A stretch of DNA of 64,000 nt from Gemmatimonadetes bacterium T265 (GCA_019973575.1 BPUI01000002.1:1116001-1180000), one strand, 5' to 3'; positions 34,153 to 44,908 are shown, numbered from the stretch's first letter. Notes: a model not told the origin generated them from the sequence alone. A program made the numbers and translations.

Positions 34153-35523
34153 ATGATCGTCATCAAGTTCGGCGGCACTTCGGTCGGCGACGCGCCGGCG
34201 ATCGCGCGCGCGGCCGAGATCGTCCGCGCGCGCCTCGTCGCGCGCCCGCTCGTCGTGGTGTCCGCGATGGCCGGCGTGACCAACGCGCTGCTCGCGCTCG
34301 CGGAGCAGGCCGCGCGCGGGCACCTCGTCGGCGCGCTGAGCGCCGTCGCGGCGTTGCGGCAGCGGCACCTCGACGCCGCCGCGGCGCTCGTGCCCGACGC
34401 GGCGGGGGCCGAGTTGGCGGCGGAGGTGAGCGCGTCGTTCGACGAACTGGCGCGGTTGGCGGAGGCGCTCAGCGTGTTCGGCTACATCACGCCGCGCACG
34501 CTCGACGCAATCGCGGGGCAGGGCGAGCTGCTCTCCGCGCCGCTCGTCGCCGCCGCGCTCCGGGCGGGCGGCGTTGACGCCGAGTTCGTCGACCCGCGGC
34601 AGCTGACGATCACCGACGACGCGTTCGGCCGGGCGGAGCCGCAGCCGGAGGCGATCGCGGTGGCCGCGCGCGAGCGCGTGCTGCCGCTGCTCCGCGAGGG
34701 GCGGCTGCCCGTCACGGGCGGGTTCGTCGGCGCGACGCCGGAGGGCGTGATGACGACGTTAGGCCGCGGCGGGTCCGACTACAGCGCGTCGCTGCTCGGC
34801 GCGGCGCTACAGGCCGACGCGATCGAGATCTGGACCGACGTTGACGGGATGCTCACCGCGGACCCGCGCGTCGTCCCGCACGCGCGCCTCATCGAGCGGA
34901 TCCGGTTCGACGAGGCGGCGGAGCTGGCGAGCTTCGGCGCGAAGGTCCTGCACCCGAGCACGATCACGCCGGCCGTGCGCCGCGGGATCCCCGTCTACGT
35001 CTACAACTCGCGCCGGCCCGACGGCGCGGGCACGCTGATCACCGCCGACGCGCCGCGCCGCGCGGTCAGCGCCGTCGCGGCTAAGCCCGAGACGACGGTG
35101 CTCAAGCTGCGCTCCGCGCGCATGCTGCTCGCCCACGGGTATCTGCGCACGGTGTTCGACGTGTTCCACCGGCACAACACGTCGGTCGACGTGATCGCCA
35201 CCTCGGAGGTCTCGCTCAGCGTCACGCTCGACGACGCGACGCGGCTCGGCGCGCTCCTCGCCGACCTGCGCGCCTTTGGCGACGTCAGCGTCGAGCGCGG
35301 GCGCGGGATCGTCGCGGTCGTCGGTGCCGGGCTCACCGACGACCCGAGCGCGCTCGCGCGCGCCTTCATGGCGTTGGGCGACGGGGTGCGCGTGCACATG
35401 GCGACCGTCAGCGCGACGGGCATCAACCTCACGCTCGTCCTCGACTCCGATCAGGTCGGCCCGGCGATGCGCCGACTCCACGACGCGTTCTTCGGCGCGG
35501 CGGACCCCGCGCCGGGCGCATGA
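34153..35523 (+). CDS. lysC: Aspartate kinase
   Basis: 456 residues: amino-acid-kinase domain with IKFGGTSVGDAP at the N-terminus, LGRGGSDYSASLLGAAL near 203, and EIWTDVDGMLTADPR; tandem ACT regulatory domains from about 300 to the C-terminus. Monofunctional LysC type, no homoserine dehydrogenase fusion. First step of the aspartate family pathway; feedback by lysine is likely from the ACT domains but not shown. Stop overlaps dapB by ATGA. Confidence 0.94.
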   Translation: MIVIKFGGTSVGDAPAIARAAEIVRARLVARPLVVVSAMAGVTNALLALAEQAARGHLVGALSAVAALRQRHLDAAAALVPDAAGAELAAEVSASFDELARLAEALSVFGYITPRTLDAIAGQGELLSAPLVAAALRAGGVDAEFVDPRQLTITDDAFGRAEPQPEAIAVAARERVLPLLREGRLPVTGGFVGATPEGVMTTLGRGGSDYSASLLGAALQADAIEIWTDVDGMLTADPRVVPHARLIERIRFDEAAELASFGAKVLHPSTITPAVRRGIPVYVYNSRRPDGAGTLITADAPRRAVSAVAAKPETTVLKLRSARMLLAHGYLRTVFDVFHRHNTSVDVIATSEVSLSVTLDDATRLGALLADLRAFGDVSVERGRGIVAVVGAGLTDDPSALARAFMALGDGVRVHMATVSATGINLTLVLDSDQVGPAMRRLHDAFFGAADPAPGA

Positions 35524-36230
35524 GCGCGACGCCGCGCGTCCGCGCCGCCCTGATCGGGCACGGGAAGATGGGCCGCGCGATCGAGGCGCTCGCCGCCGAG
35601 CACGGCGTCGACGTCGTCGCAGTGCTCGGGCGCGGCGACGCGATCGACCGGGCGACGCTCGCCGATGCCGACGTCGCGATCGAGTTCACGGAGCCGGACG
35701 CCGCGATCGCGAACCTCCGAACCTGCGGCGCGGTGGGGTGTCCGGTCGTCGTCGGCACGACCGGTTGGGGTGGCCCGGACGACGAACTTCGAGCCGAGCT
35801 GCTGGCGGCGGGCGCCCGCGCACTCACCGCGGCCAACTTCTCGCTCGGCGTGAACGCGATCCTCGGCGCCGTCGGCCGGCTCGCGTCGGCGCTGGAGACG
35901 GCGGGGTTCGCGCCCCACGTCCTCGAAACCCATCACGCGGCCAAGAAGGACGCGCCGTCCGGCACCGCGCTCGCGCTCGCCGCGGCCGCGGCGGTCGACG
36001 GCGTGGCTCCTGCGATCACGAGCGTGCGCGTCGGCTCGGTGCCGGGCACGCACACACTGCTCTTCGACGCCGCGTTCGAGCAGGTGCGCCTGACGCACGA
36101 GGCGCGGGACCGGCGCGTGTTCGCGTCCGGCGCGCTCATCGCCGCACGGTGGTTGGCCGCGCCGCGCGCGCCGGGATTCTACACCTTGCAGGACGTGCTC
36201 GCGCCCGAACCCTCGGAGGAATCGCGATGA
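35520..36230 (+). CDS. dapB: 4-hydroxy-tetrahydrodipicolinate reductase
   Basis: 236 residues. Dinucleotide-binding start ALIGHGKMGRAIE near residue 10; VVGTTGW near 80; substrate and catalytic motif HHAAKKDAPSGTAL near 137. Family reduces HTPA to tetrahydrodipicolinate with NAD(P)H. Slightly short, mainly because the first strand region is compact. ATG overlaps lysC stop and its own stop overlaps dapA. Confidence 0.94.
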   Translation: MSATPRVRAALIGHGKMGRAIEALAAEHGVDVVAVLGRGDAIDRATLADADVAIEFTEPDAAIANLRTCGAVGCPVVVGTTGWGGPDDELRAELLAAGARALTAANFSLGVNAILGAVGRLASALETAGFAPHVLETHHAAKKDAPSGTALALAAAAAVDGVAPAITSVRVGSVPGTHTLLFDAAFEQVRLTHEARDRRVFASGALIAARWLAAPRAPGFYTLQDVLAPEPSEESR

Positions 36231-37192
36231 TCGATACCGCACGCACGATACGACCGGGCGCGCCGCTTCGCGGCTGCGGGACCGCCCTCGTGACGCCGTT
36301 CTCGCGCGACGGTTCGCTCGACGAGCAAGCCCTGCGTCGACTGGTGCGGTGGCAGATCGCGGAGGGCGTCCACTTTCTCGTCCCGTGCGGGTCGACCGGC
36401 GAGGCCGCAACGCTATCCGCCGACGAGCACCGGCGCGTTGTCGAGGTCGTCGTCGCCGAGGCCGACGGGCGCGTGCCGGTCGTCGCAGGCGCGGGCTCGA
36501 ACGACACGGCCAAGGCGATCGCGTTCTCGCGGACGATGCGGGACGCCGGCGCGACGCATCTCCTGCAGGTCTCGCCGATGTACAGCAAGCCGCCGCAGCG
36601 CGGCATCGAAGCGCACTTCCGTGCGATCGCCGACACGACGGATCTACCCGTCGTGCTCTACAACGTACCCGGCCGCACCGCGAGCAACGTCGAGGCCGCG
36701 ACGATCCTCCGCCTCGCAGAGGTTCCGAACATCGTCGCCGTGAAAGACGCGTCGGGCAACCTCGCGCAGGTCGACGCGATCCTCCGCGACCGACCCGCCG
36801 ACTTCGCCGTCCTCTCCGGCGACGACGCGCTCACGTTCGCGATGCTCGGCCTCGGTGCCGAGGGCGTGATTTCGGTCATCTCGAACGCGACGCCGCGCGC
36901 GACCGCGCAGCTCTGCGACATGGCCGCGGCCGGGCAGGCCGACGCGGCGCTCGACGCGCACCGGCGGCTCGGGCCGTGGATCGACGCGGCGTTCATCGAG
37001 TCGAACCCGATCCCGGTGAAAGCCGCACTCGCGATGCTCGGCGTCTGCGAGAACGTCCTGCGGCTGCCACTGGTGCCGCTCGCCGAGGCGCACCGCGAGC
37101 GCGTCGAGCACGCGCTCCGCGCCGCCGGCGCGTTCGACCACGCACCGGGTGCGCCCGCTCCCGCCGCCGGCGAGGGACTCGCCGTTGTCTAA
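36227..37192 (+). CDS. dapA: 4-hydroxy-tetrahydrodipicolinate synthase
   Basis: 321 residues from ATG 36227, with GGAGGA at 36215-36220. TIM-barrel aldolase motifs: [12 protein letters not shown] near 45, YNVPGRTAS near 144, Schiff-base lysine in [10 protein letters not shown] near 170. Condenses pyruvate and aspartate semialdehyde. The last 25 residues are Ala/Pro/Gly-rich; the last 8 nt overlap the dapD start. Confidence 0.95.
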   Translation: MIDTARTIRPGAPLRGCGTALVTPFSRDGSLDEQALRRLVRWQIAEGVHFLVPCGSTGEAATLSADEHRRVVEVVVAEADGRVPVVAGAGSNDTAKAIAFSRTMRDAGATHLLQVSPMYSKPPQRGIEAHFRAIADTTDLPVVLYNVPGRTASNVEAATILRLAEVPNIVAVKDASGNLAQVDAILRDRPADFAVLSGDDALTFAMLGLGAEGVISVISNATPRATAQLCDMAAAGQADAALDAHRRLGPWIDAAFIESNPIPVKAALAMLGVCENVLRLPLVPLAEAHRERVEHALRAAGAFDHAPGAPAPAAGEGLAVV

Positions 37193-38042
37193 CGCGACCG
37201 AGCTGGAGGCGCGCATCGCGGCCGCCGACGCCGCCGCCGGCGAACCGTTCCCGCACGCCGCGCGCGAGACGGTCGACGACTTGCTCGTCGCGCTCGAGTC
37301 GGGGTCCGTACGCGCGGCCGAACGCGGCGGCGACGGCACGTGGCGCGCGGTGCCGTGGGTCAAGCGCGGAATCCTACTCGCGTTCCGCGTCGGCCGGGTC
37401 GTCGACATGTCGCCCGAAGGTGCCGGACCGGGGTTCCGCTATTTCGACAAGGACACCGTCCCGCTCCGCCCTTTCGACGGCGGCGACCCGGGGCTCCGCA
37501 TCGTGCCCGGCGGCTCGGCCGTGCGCCGCGGCGCGTACCTCGCGCGGGGCGTCGTCTGCATGCCACCGATGTACGTCAACGTCGGCGCGTGGGTCGGCGC
37601 GGGCACGATGGTCGACTCGCACGCGCTCGTCGGCTCGTGCGCGCAGATCGGGGAGCGCGTGCACCTGAGCGCCGCGGCGCAGATCGGCGGCGTGCTCGAG
37701 CCGGTGAACGCCGCGCCCGTCGTGATCGAGGACGACGTGCTCGTGGGCGGCAACTGCGGCGTCTACGAAGGCACGGTCGTCCGCCGCCGCGCGGTGCTCG
37801 CCGCCGGCGTGGTGCTCACGCGCGGAACGCCCGTCTACGACCTCGTCCGCGAGACCGTCTACCGCGGCTCCGCGGACGCGCCGCTCGAGGTCCCGGAAGG
37901 CGCGGTCGTCGTGCCCGGCGCGCGCCGCGTGCGCGGGGCGTGGGCCGAAGCGGAGGGACTCGCGCTGCAGACGCCGCTCGTCGTCAAGTACCGCGACGAG
38001 CGCACCGACCTCGCGACCGCGCTCGAGCAGTGGCTACGTTAG
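37185..38042 (+). CDS. dapD: 2,3,4,5-tetrahydropyridine-2,6-dicarboxylate N-succinyltransferase
   Basis: 285 residues from TTG 37185, preceded by GAGGGA at 37172-37177 (7-nt spacing); an alternative GTG at 37149 adds 12 Pro-rich residues. Left-handed beta-helix signature runs from about 130: [20 protein letters not shown] then [18 protein letters not shown]. Succinylates tetrahydrodipicolinate, so the operon uses the succinylase branch, consistent with dapE. The aminotransferase DapC and the epimerase DapF are absent from this window. The last 13 nt overlap aroA. Confidence 0.93.
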   Translation: MSNATELEARIAAADAAAGEPFPHAARETVDDLLVALESGSVRAAERGGDGTWRAVPWVKRGILLAFRVGRVVDMSPEGAGPGFRYFDKDTVPLRPFDGGDPGLRIVPGGSAVRRGAYLARGVVCMPPMYVNVGAWVGAGTMVDSHALVGSCAQIGERVHLSAAAQIGGVLEPVNAAPVVIEDDVLVGGNCGVYEGTVVRRRAVLAAGVVLTRGTPVYDLVRETVYRGSADAPLEVPEGAVVVPGARRVRGAWAEAEGLALQTPLVVKYRDERTDLATALEQWLR

Positions 38043-39319
38043 GCGCACGAGGTACTGCCGTCGCGGGGACGGTGCGCGTCCCGGGCGACAAGTCGATCAG
38101 CCACCGCGCGCTAATACTGGCGGCGATCGCGCCCGGCGTCTCGCGCGTCCGCGGCCTGCAGGACGGGGCCGACGTCCGCGCGACCGCCGGCGCGCTGCGC
38201 GCGCTCGGCGCCGAGCTCGTCCGCGACGACGACGCGGTGCGCGTGACCGGCGGCCCGCTACGAGCGCCCGCCGCCGCGCTACAATGCGCGAACAGCGGGA
38301 CCACCGCGCGGCTCCTTGCCGGCGTCGCGGCGGCGCAGCCGTTTTCGTCCCGCTTCGTCGGCGACGCATCGCTCTCGGGTCGGCCGATGGCGCGCGTCGC
38401 GGAGCCGCTCCGCGCGATGGGCGCGACCGTCGCGTTCGACGGCGACGTCGCGCGTCTGCCGATGACTGTGACGGGCGGCGCGCTCGCCGACCTCGACTGG
38501 ACGAGCCAGACGGCGAGCGCGCAGGTGAAGAGCGCGATCCTCCTCGCGGGTCTGCTCGCCGGCGCGCAGGTCGTGGTGCGCGAGCCGCACCCGTCGCGCG
38601 ATCACACCGAACGGATGCTCGCCGCGCGGGGCGCCCACGTGTACGTCCGCGAGGGCGCCGTCCTGCTTCCGGGCGGTCAGCGCCTCGTCCCGCTCGACAC
38701 CACCGTGCCGGGCGACCCGTCGTCGGCCGCGTTCTTTGCGGCGCTCGCGGCGCTCGCCGCCCGCGGCGCGGTGACGCTCCCGGACGTTTGTCTCAACACT
38801 ACCCGGATCGGCTTCGTTGCCGTCCTGCAGCGCATGGGCGCGACGCTCGACTTCGAGCATGCCAGGGAAGAAGGAGGCGATCTGGTTGGCACCGTGGTGG
38901 CCGGCGCCGGCGCTCCGCTCGCCGGGATCGAGGTCGCGGCCGCGGACGTGCCGTCGATGATCGACGAACTCCCGCTGCTCGCCTGCGTCGCGGCCTGCGC
39001 GGACGGCGAGACGGTCGTGCGTGGCGCGGCCGAACTCCGGGTCAAGGAGAGCGACCGGATCACGAGCGTCGTCGAGAACCTGCGCGCTCTGGACGTCGAG
39101 GCCGACGAACTGCCCGACGGTTTCGTCGTGCGTGGGCGCGGGCCCCGCGCGTTCGCCGGCGCGGTGCGGACCCACGGCGACCACCGACTCGCGATGGCAT
39201 TCGGGATCCTGGGCGCGCTCGCCGGGAGCGACGTGCGCCTCGACGACCCGGCGTGCGTCGACGTGTCGTACCCGGCGTTCTGGCGCGACCTCGCCGGCGT
39301 CGTCGCGAGCACGCGGTGA
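38030..39319 (+). CDS. aroA: 3-phosphoshikimate 1-carboxyvinyltransferase (EPSP synthase)
   Basis: 429 residues from GTG 38030, overlapping dapD by 13 nt. Motifs: [15 protein letters not shown] near 16, [12 protein letters not shown] near 85, [15 protein letters not shown] near 225, KESDRI near 335, [12 protein letters not shown] near 380. Transfers the enolpyruvyl group of PEP to shikimate-3-phosphate. Its TTA-GGC start region shares the repeated heptamer. Stop overlaps cmk by GTGA. Confidence 0.95.
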   Translation: MATLGARGTAVAGTVRVPGDKSISHRALILAAIAPGVSRVRGLQDGADVRATAGALRALGAELVRDDDAVRVTGGPLRAPAAALQCANSGTTARLLAGVAAAQPFSSRFVGDASLSGRPMARVAEPLRAMGATVAFDGDVARLPMTVTGGALADLDWTSQTASAQVKSAILLAGLLAGAQVVVREPHPSRDHTERMLAARGAHVYVREGAVLLPGGQRLVPLDTTVPGDPSSAAFFAALAALAARGAVTLPDVCLNTTRIGFVAVLQRMGATLDFEHAREEGGDLVGTVVAGAGAPLAGIEVAAADVPSMIDELPLLACVAACADGETVVRGAAELRVKESDRITSVVENLRALDVEADELPDGFVVRGRGPRAFAGAVRTHGDHRLAMAFGILGALAGSDVRLDDPACVDVSYPAFWRDLAGVVASTR

Positions 39320-40062
39320 CGGTCGCCGCGGGGGCGCGCGCGCGCCCCGTCGTCGTGGCAATCGACGGTCCGGCGGCGAGCGGCAAGTCGTCGACCGCGC
39401 GCTGGGTCGCGGAGCGGCTCGGCTACCACCACGTCGACTCGGGCGCCCTGTATCGCGCGGCGACCCTCCTCGCCATGCGCGAGCACGGCCCGGCGCCGCG
39501 GTGGACGGGCGAGGCACTCGCGGCGGCCGCCGAGCGCATCACGCTCACCCCCGTCCCGGCCGGCTTCGATCCCGCGATCGACGGCGTCTCCGTGGCCGAG
39601 GCGGTCCGCGGGACGGAGGTGACGCGCAACGTGTCGGCCGTGGCGCAGATGCCGCCGGTCCGTGCGTGGGTCAACGCGCGCGTGCGCGCGGCTGCGACCG
39701 CGCACTCGGTAGTCGTCGACGGCCGCGATATCGGGACGGTCGTGTTCCCGGACGCCGCGCTCAAGGTGTTCCTCGTCGCCGACCCGTGGGAGCGCGCGCG
39801 CCGCCGGCTGCTCCAGGAGCATGGCCGCGCGCCGAGCGATGCCGAGATCGCGGCCGAGACGGACCGCCTCGTTCAGCGGGACGCGCGGGACGCGACGCAG
39901 ACCGTGCAGGCGCGCGACGCGGTCCTGCTCGATACCACGTTTCTCACGCAGTCCGAGCAGGTCGACCGGATCGTCTCGCTCGCGCGCGCGCTGCCGGCGG
40001 CGGGGCGGCCCGCGGCGCCGACCGGGGTCGAGCCGCGGGACGAAGCGGGCTCGGGCGCGTAA
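39316..40062 (+). CDS. cmk: Cytidylate kinase
   Basis: 248 residues. P-loop IDGPAASGKSSTAR near residue 15, YHHVDSGALYRAA near 35, VVVDGRDIGTVVFPDA near 135, and a C-terminal lid helix. Phosphorylates CMP/dCMP. The aroA-cmk-rpsA order is common in bacteria. The last 25 residues are a Pro/Ala tail. Confidence 0.94.
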   Translation: MTVAAGARARPVVVAIDGPAASGKSSTARWVAERLGYHHVDSGALYRAATLLAMREHGPAPRWTGEALAAAAERITLTPVPAGFDPAIDGVSVAEAVRGTEVTRNVSAVAQMPPVRAWVNARVRAAATAHSVVVDGRDIGTVVFPDAALKVFLVADPWERARRRLLQEHGRAPSDAEIAAETDRLVQRDARDATQTVQARDAVLLDTTFLTQSEQVDRIVSLARALPAAGRPAAPTGVEPRDEAGSGA

Positions 40063-40098
40063 GTCTCGCGCCGATACAGACTTCCGGCGTGTGAAGCG

Positions 40099-40127
40099 TT
40101 GACGCCACACGCCGCCGCCGCTATGCT
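40099..40127 (+). promoter_or_regulatory. rpsA promoter
   Basis: TTGACG (40099-40104), 17-bp spacer, TATGCT (40122-40127). Strong sigma70-type match between cmk and rpsA; predicted leader about 100 nt. Confidence 0.75.
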
Positions 40128-40231
40128 GCAGGGTTCACGCGGCGCGACCGGTTCTCGGCGGCCCGCGTAGTCTCCTCCATGACTCGACGCGGCGAGCCTA
40201 AAAACTCCGCGGTCCGGAGAGCCGCTTCGGT

Positions 40232-42040
40232 ATGACCGAGCTCGACACTAACACCACCCAGGACGGCCAGGACTTCGCCGCCGCCCTGAACGCCAGCTTC
40301 GGGATGGGCAGCGGGCTCACGGCGCGCGAGAAGCGCGACCTGCAGCGCTCGCAACTCCGCCCGCTCGCCAACCGTCGCCCCGAACTCTACGACGAGGACG
40401 AATACTCGTCGGACGAGTACGACGCGATGGTCGACATGTACAACGGCACGCTCGCCTCGATCGAAGAGGGCGAGATCGTCAAGTCGCGCGTCCTCGAGAT
40501 CCGCGACAACATGGTCGTCCTCGACATCGGGTTTAAGTCCGAGGGCACCATCCCGCTCGAGGAGTTCAAGGACCTCCCCGACCTCAAGCCCGGCGACGAA
40601 GTCGAGGTGCTCCTCGAGCACCTCGAGGACGCCGAAGGCTCGGTCGTGCTGTCCAAGAAGAAGGCCGACTTCATGCGGGTGTGGGAGCGCATCCGCGTCG
40701 CCTACGAGACCGACCAGCCCGTAACGGGCACGCTGACCAAGAAGATCAAGGGCGGCGTGGTGGTCGACCTCATGGGCGTCGACGCGTTCCTCCCGGGCTC
40801 GCAGATCGCGCTCCGCCGCGTGCCCAACATCGACGACCTGCTCGGCCAGACCTACGACTTCAAGATCATCAAGCTCAACAAGCGTCGCCGCAACATCGTG
40901 GTGAGCCGCCGCGTCATCCTCGAGCAGGAGCGGAGCGGCAAGCGCGAGAAGCTGATGAAGGAGCTGTCGAAGGACCAGATCCGCCGCGGCGTCGTCAAGA
41001 ACATCACGGACTTCGGCGCGTTCATCGACCTCGGCGGCGTCGACGGACTCCTGCACATCACGGACATGTCGTGGGGCCGCATCCAGCACCCCACCGAGAT
41101 GGTCCAGATCGGGCAGGAGCTGGAGATCAAGGTCCTCGACATCGACTGGGACCGCGAGCGCATCTCGTTAGGCCTCAAGCAGCTCCAGTCGTACCCGTGG
41201 AAGGACGTCGCCGCCAAGTACCCGGTCGGCACGCGCGTCCAGGGCCGCGTCGTTAGCATCACCAACTACGGCGCGTTCATCGAGCTCGAGCCCGGCATCG
41301 AGGGCCTCGTCCACATCTCCGAGATGAGCTGGACGCGCAACGTCCGGCACCCGTCGAAGCTCGTCAGCATCGGGGAGAACATCGAGGCGGTGGTGCTCAA
41401 GGTCGACCCGGACGAGGAGAAGATCTCGCTCGGGATGAAGCAGACCGAGACGGACCCCTGGACGGTGCTGCCGCTCAAGTATCCGGTCGGCACGCGCATC
41501 ACCGGCAAGGTCCGCAACCTCACTTCGTTCGGCGCGTTCGTCGAGATCGAGCCCGGCATCGACGGCCTGATCCACATCTCCGACATGAGCTGGACGAAGC
41601 GCGTCCAGCACCCGTCGGAGGTCGTGAAGAAGGGCGACACCGTCGACGTCGTGATCCTCAACATCGACAGCGAGAACAAGCGCATCTCCTTGGGCCTTAA
41701 GCAGGCCGAGGCCGACCCGTGGCTCACGATCGCCGAGACGCTGGCGATCGGCACGGAGCAGCGCTCGACGATCGTCCGCCTCATGGACAAGGGCGTCGTC
41801 GTCGACATGGGCGACAACCTCGAAGGCTTCGTCCCGCTCTCGCAGCTCAACATCACGGGCCGGATCGTCTCCAACCCGGCCGACGTCGCGTACGAGGGCA
41901 TGCTTCTCGACACGCGCGTGATGGAGGTCGACCCCATCCAGCGCCGCATCGTCCTCGCGGTCACGAACATCCCCGACGAGCAGCCGCCCCGCCCCGAGAC
42001 GCCTTCCGTGGTGCACTCGAGCGAGGAGGAGGGGCTCTAA
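40232..42040 (+). CDS. rpsA: 30S ribosomal protein S1
   Basis: 602 residues with six S1 OB-fold repeats; clearest are FGAFIDLGGVDGLLHITDMS, YGAFIELEPGIEGLVHISEM and FGAFVEIEPGIDGLIHISDM. Acts at initiation by binding mRNA at the 30S platform. It has its own promoter 105 nt upstream; a perfect 15-bp hairpin follows the stop. Length is typical for six-domain S1. Confidence 0.96.
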   Translation: MTELDTNTTQDGQDFAAALNASFGMGSGLTAREKRDLQRSQLRPLANRRPELYDEDEYSSDEYDAMVDMYNGTLASIEEGEIVKSRVLEIRDNMVVLDIGFKSEGTIPLEEFKDLPDLKPGDEVEVLLEHLEDAEGSVVLSKKKADFMRVWERIRVAYETDQPVTGTLTKKIKGGVVVDLMGVDAFLPGSQIALRRVPNIDDLLGQTYDFKIIKLNKRRRNIVVSRRVILEQERSGKREKLMKELSKDQIRRGVVKNITDFGAFIDLGGVDGLLHITDMSWGRIQHPTEMVQIGQELEIKVLDIDWDRERISLGLKQLQSYPWKDVAAKYPVGTRVQGRVVSITNYGAFIELEPGIEGLVHISEMSWTRNVRHPSKLVSIGENIEAVVLKVDPDEEKISLGMKQTETDPWTVLPLKYPVGTRITGKVRNLTSFGAFVEIEPGIDGLIHISDMSWTKRVQHPSEVVKKGDTVDVVILNIDSENKRISLGLKQAEADPWLTIAETLAIGTEQRSTIVRLMDKGVVVDMGDNLEGFVPLSQLNITGRIVSNPADVAYEGMLLDTRVMEVDPIQRRIVLAVTNIPDEQPPRPETPSVVHSSEEEGL

Positions 42041-42071
42041 GCCCTCCCGGTTCCGCGGACCAACGCACGCA

Positions 42072-42105
42072 GAAGCGCCCGGGCGATCCGTCGCCCGGGC
42101 GCTTC
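42072..42105 (+). terminator. Terminator-like hairpin after rpsA
   Basis: GAAGCGCCCGGGCGA / TCGCCCGGGCGCTTC, 15 perfect bp around TCCG. No U-run follows. Confidence 0.65.
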
Positions 42106-42186
42106 GCGCGTCCGGGTCGGCCACCATTCCGCGGCCGGGCACCCCCGCCCGTTGCGGCCCGGCGCGCGCGGGCCGAGTTTGCCGAC

Positions 42187-43128
42187 GTGCCTACGCTCCG
42201 TCGTCTCCGTTCACCATCCCGCGCCGTACGATTGCTGGCCGCCGTCCTTGTCGGCGCCGCACACCTCGCGGGGTGCGTGGTCATCCCGATCAGCGCACGC
42301 CGCGGCGCGCAGAACACCGCCGCCCCGATCCGCGTGACCACGTTCGGTGACTCCAACACCGACATGGCATGGTCGCCCGAGGAGCCGCACGTGCGCGCCC
42401 GCTCGTACGTGAGCGACGGCGCGCCGCGCCCGGCGCCGTCGGACCCGAACGCCTCCGAGACGCTCGCCGGCCTCGTCGAGGCCCGCTGGCGCACCGTCGC
42501 GACGCGCCCGATCCGCGTCGTGAACCACGGCATCTCGGGCACGACCACCGGCGGCGGGGGGCACGGCGGCGCGGACCGGAACGGCAACGGCGCGCCTAAC
42601 GCGCGGGCGGTCGTCGCGGGGTACACGCGCTTCGACGGCGAGGTGCTCGGCGCCGCCTACCCCTGGTCCGGCGGCGAGCCCCGGAACGCGTCGTTCCCGC
42701 AGGGCCCGATCGCCCGCGTGAACGCCTACGTGCCCGGGCCCGACGACTTCGTCTACGTTTCGCTCGGAACGAACGACTACGCCAACGACGGCACGCCGGC
42801 GGCGAGCAGCGCGGCGAACCTCGCCTGGATGGTCGACCGGTGGAAGTCCGCCGGACACCGGCCCGACCACCTCGTCCTCACGACGCTCGCGCCACGCCCG
42901 CAGAGTCCGGAGGTGACCGCCGCGATCGTCGGGATCAACGACAGCGTCCGCGCGATCGCCCTCCGGACCCGCGCGGGGCTGATCGACCTCGCCGAACACA
43001 CGTCGTCCGACGACGGACGCACCTGGCGCGACGCGTCGATGCACGTCGGCGACCGGCTGCACTATACGACGCCGGTCCGCGCGTGGATCGCTGACCAGCT
43101 GGTCGCCTACATGCAGGCGCATCGCTAG
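42187..43128 (+). CDS. SGNH/GDSL-family hydrolase lipoprotein
   Basis: 313 residues from GTG 42187. Signal with lipobox near residue 28 ([11 protein letters not shown]), so a lipid-anchored periplasmic or outer-membrane protein. SGNH blocks: [14 protein letters not shown] near 58, [15 protein letters not shown] near 195, and C-terminal block [13 protein letters not shown] with the His. Family members are esterases or acylhydrolases; substrate unknown. A long Gly/Asn-rich insert ([18 protein letters not shown]) follows block II. Confidence 0.8.
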   Translation: MPTLRRLRSPSRAVRLLAAVLVGAAHLAGCVVIPISARRGAQNTAAPIRVTTFGDSNTDMAWSPEEPHVRARSYVSDGAPRPAPSDPNASETLAGLVEARWRTVATRPIRVVNHGISGTTTGGGGHGGADRNGNGAPNARAVVAGYTRFDGEVLGAAYPWSGGEPRNASFPQGPIARVNAYVPGPDDFVYVSLGTNDYANDGTPAASSAANLAWMVDRWKSAGHRPDHLVLTTLAPRPQSPEVTAAIVGINDSVRAIALRTRAGLIDLAEHTSSDDGRTWRDASMHVGDRLHYTTPVRAWIADQLVAYMQAHR

Positions 43129-43141
43129 GTTGGCGCGCACG

Positions 43142-44695
43142 ATGAGCATGCAGGCCAAACTCGACACGCTCGCCGCGCGGCGCGCCGCCGCGGAGCTCGG
43201 CGGCGGCCCGGCGCGCCTCCAGGCCCAGCACGACAAGGGCAAGCTCTCCGCGCGCGAGCGCCTCGACGTGCTCCTCGACGAGGGAAGCTTCGTCGAGCTC
43301 GACCGCTTTGTCACCGCGCGCTCGGCCGCCGACGGTGGCAACGGCAACGGGCCCGTGTACGGCGACGGCGTGGTCACCGGGTACGGCCGCATCGACGGCC
43401 GGCTCGTCTACGTCTTCTCGCAGGACTTCACCGTCTACGGCGGCTCGCTGGCCGAGGCGCACGCGCAGAAGATCTGCAAGATAATGGACCTCGCCGTCCG
43501 CAACGGCGCGCCGATCGTCGGCCTCAACGACTCGGGCGGCGCGCGCATCCAGGACGGCGTCGTCGCGTTAGGCGGCTACGCCGACATCTTCCTCCGCAAC
43601 ACGCTCGCGTCGGGGGTGGTGCCGCAGGTCTCGGCCGTGCTCGGGCCGTGCGCCGGCGGCGCCGTCTACTCGCCCGCGATCACCGACTTCATCTACATGG
43701 TCCGCGGCACGAGCTACATGTTCGTGACCGGGCCCAACGTCGTGAAGACCGTCACGCACGAGGACGTCACGATGGAAGAGCTGGGCGGCGCCGACACGCA
43801 CGCCGGCACCTCGGGCGTGGCGCACTTCGCCCACGACTCGGAGCTCGCGTCGCTCGGCGCGATCCGCGAGCTGTTCCGCTACGTGCCGAGCAACAACCTC
43901 GACGACGCGCCGCGCGGGCGCGGCACCGACCCGCGCGACCGCCGCGACGAGACGCTGCTCGACGTCGTCCCGGACAACCCGAACAAGCCGTACGACATCC
44001 ACGACGTCATCCGCCGCGTCGTCGACGACGGCGAGTTCTACGAGGTGCACGCCGGGTACGCGCAGAACCTGGTCTGCGGCTTCGCGCACCTCGGCGGGCA
44101 CTCGGTCGGCGTCGTGGCGAACCAGCCCGCGGTGCTCGCGGGCGTGCTGGACATCAGCGCGTCGCTCAAGGGCGCGCGTTTCATCCGGTTCTGCGACGCG
44201 TTCAACATCCCGCTCGTGACGTTCGAGGACGTCCCCGGCTTTCTCCCCGGCGTCGCGCAGGAGCACGGCGGGATCATCAAGCACGGCGCGAAGCTGCTCT
44301 ACGCGTACTGCGAGGCGACCGTGCCCAAGCTCACCGTCATCACGCGGAAGGCCTACGGCGGCGCGTACGACGTGATGAGCTCCAAGCACATCCGCGGCGA
44401 CTTCAACGTCGCGTGGCCGACGGCGGAGATCGCCGTCATGGGGCCGAAGGGCGCCGTCGAGATCATCTACAAGCGCGAGATCGCCGAGTCGGACGACACG
44501 GCGTCCGCGACCGACGCGCGCGTGGCCGAGTACACGGAGCGCTTCGCCAACCCGTACGTCGCGGCGGCACGCGGGTACGTCGACGACATCATCGACCCGC
44601 GCGACACGCGGCCGCGGCTGATCGACGCGCTCGAGTCGCTGCAGGGGAAGCGGGACCGCAACCCGGCGAAGAAGCACGGGAACCTGCCGCTGTGA
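43142..44695 (+). CDS. pccB: Acyl-CoA carboxylase carboxyltransferase (propionyl-CoA carboxylase beta type)
   Basis: 517 residues. Start at ATG 43142; a TTG at 43130 would add 4 residues. Biotin-dependent carboxyltransferase motifs: [34 protein letters not shown] near 120, [16 protein letters not shown] near 170, [18 protein letters not shown] near 405. N- and C-domain in one chain as in PccB/MmdA, and no AccD zinc ribbon. Uses carboxybiotin to carboxylate propionyl-CoA (and possibly acetyl-CoA). Partner subunits follow. Confidence 0.92.
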   Translation: MSMQAKLDTLAARRAAAELGGGPARLQAQHDKGKLSARERLDVLLDEGSFVELDRFVTARSAADGGNGNGPVYGDGVVTGYGRIDGRLVYVFSQDFTVYGGSLAEAHAQKICKIMDLAVRNGAPIVGLNDSGGARIQDGVVALGGYADIFLRNTLASGVVPQVSAVLGPCAGGAVYSPAITDFIYMVRGTSYMFVTGPNVVKTVTHEDVTMEELGGADTHAGTSGVAHFAHDSELASLGAIRELFRYVPSNNLDDAPRGRGTDPRDRRDETLLDVVPDNPNKPYDIHDVIRRVVDDGEFYEVHAGYAQNLVCGFAHLGGHSVGVVANQPAVLAGVLDISASLKGARFIRFCDAFNIPLVTFEDVPGFLPGVAQEHGGIIKHGAKLLYAYCEATVPKLTVITRKAYGGAYDVMSSKHIRGDFNVAWPTAEIAVMGPKGAVEIIYKREIAESDDTASATDARVAEYTERFANPYVAAARGYVDDIIDPRDTRPRLIDALESLQGKRDRNPAKKHGNLPL

Positions 44696-44740
44696 GGGCG
44701 TTTGTCGGGGACACCGCGAAGATCCGTGGTACACGCGCGC

Positions 44741-44870
44741 GTGTCATCCTGAGCGCAGCGGAGGATCTTGCGTGCGGACCGGGGTGCGACGGTGGCGAGG
44801 AGAGACCGTATCGGCTGGACGCGGCTCCACGCACGGTACGCGAGATCCTTCGCTGCGCTCAGGATGACAC
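44741..44870. repeat. Fold-back repeat element, copy 2
   Basis: Left arm GTGTCATCCTGAGCGCAGCG... at 44741-44767 and complementary right arm at 44844-44870, one mismatch in 27. Arms are the same as copy 1 at 8756-8884, but the 76-bp interior differs. It sits between pccB and accC inside the carboxylase cluster, so it could affect pccB mRNA stability or the transcript ratio. Confidence 0.88.
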
Positions 44871-44908
44871 GGCTCCGTACCGTCCCGCCGCTCTGCGCGC
44901 CTAACGTC

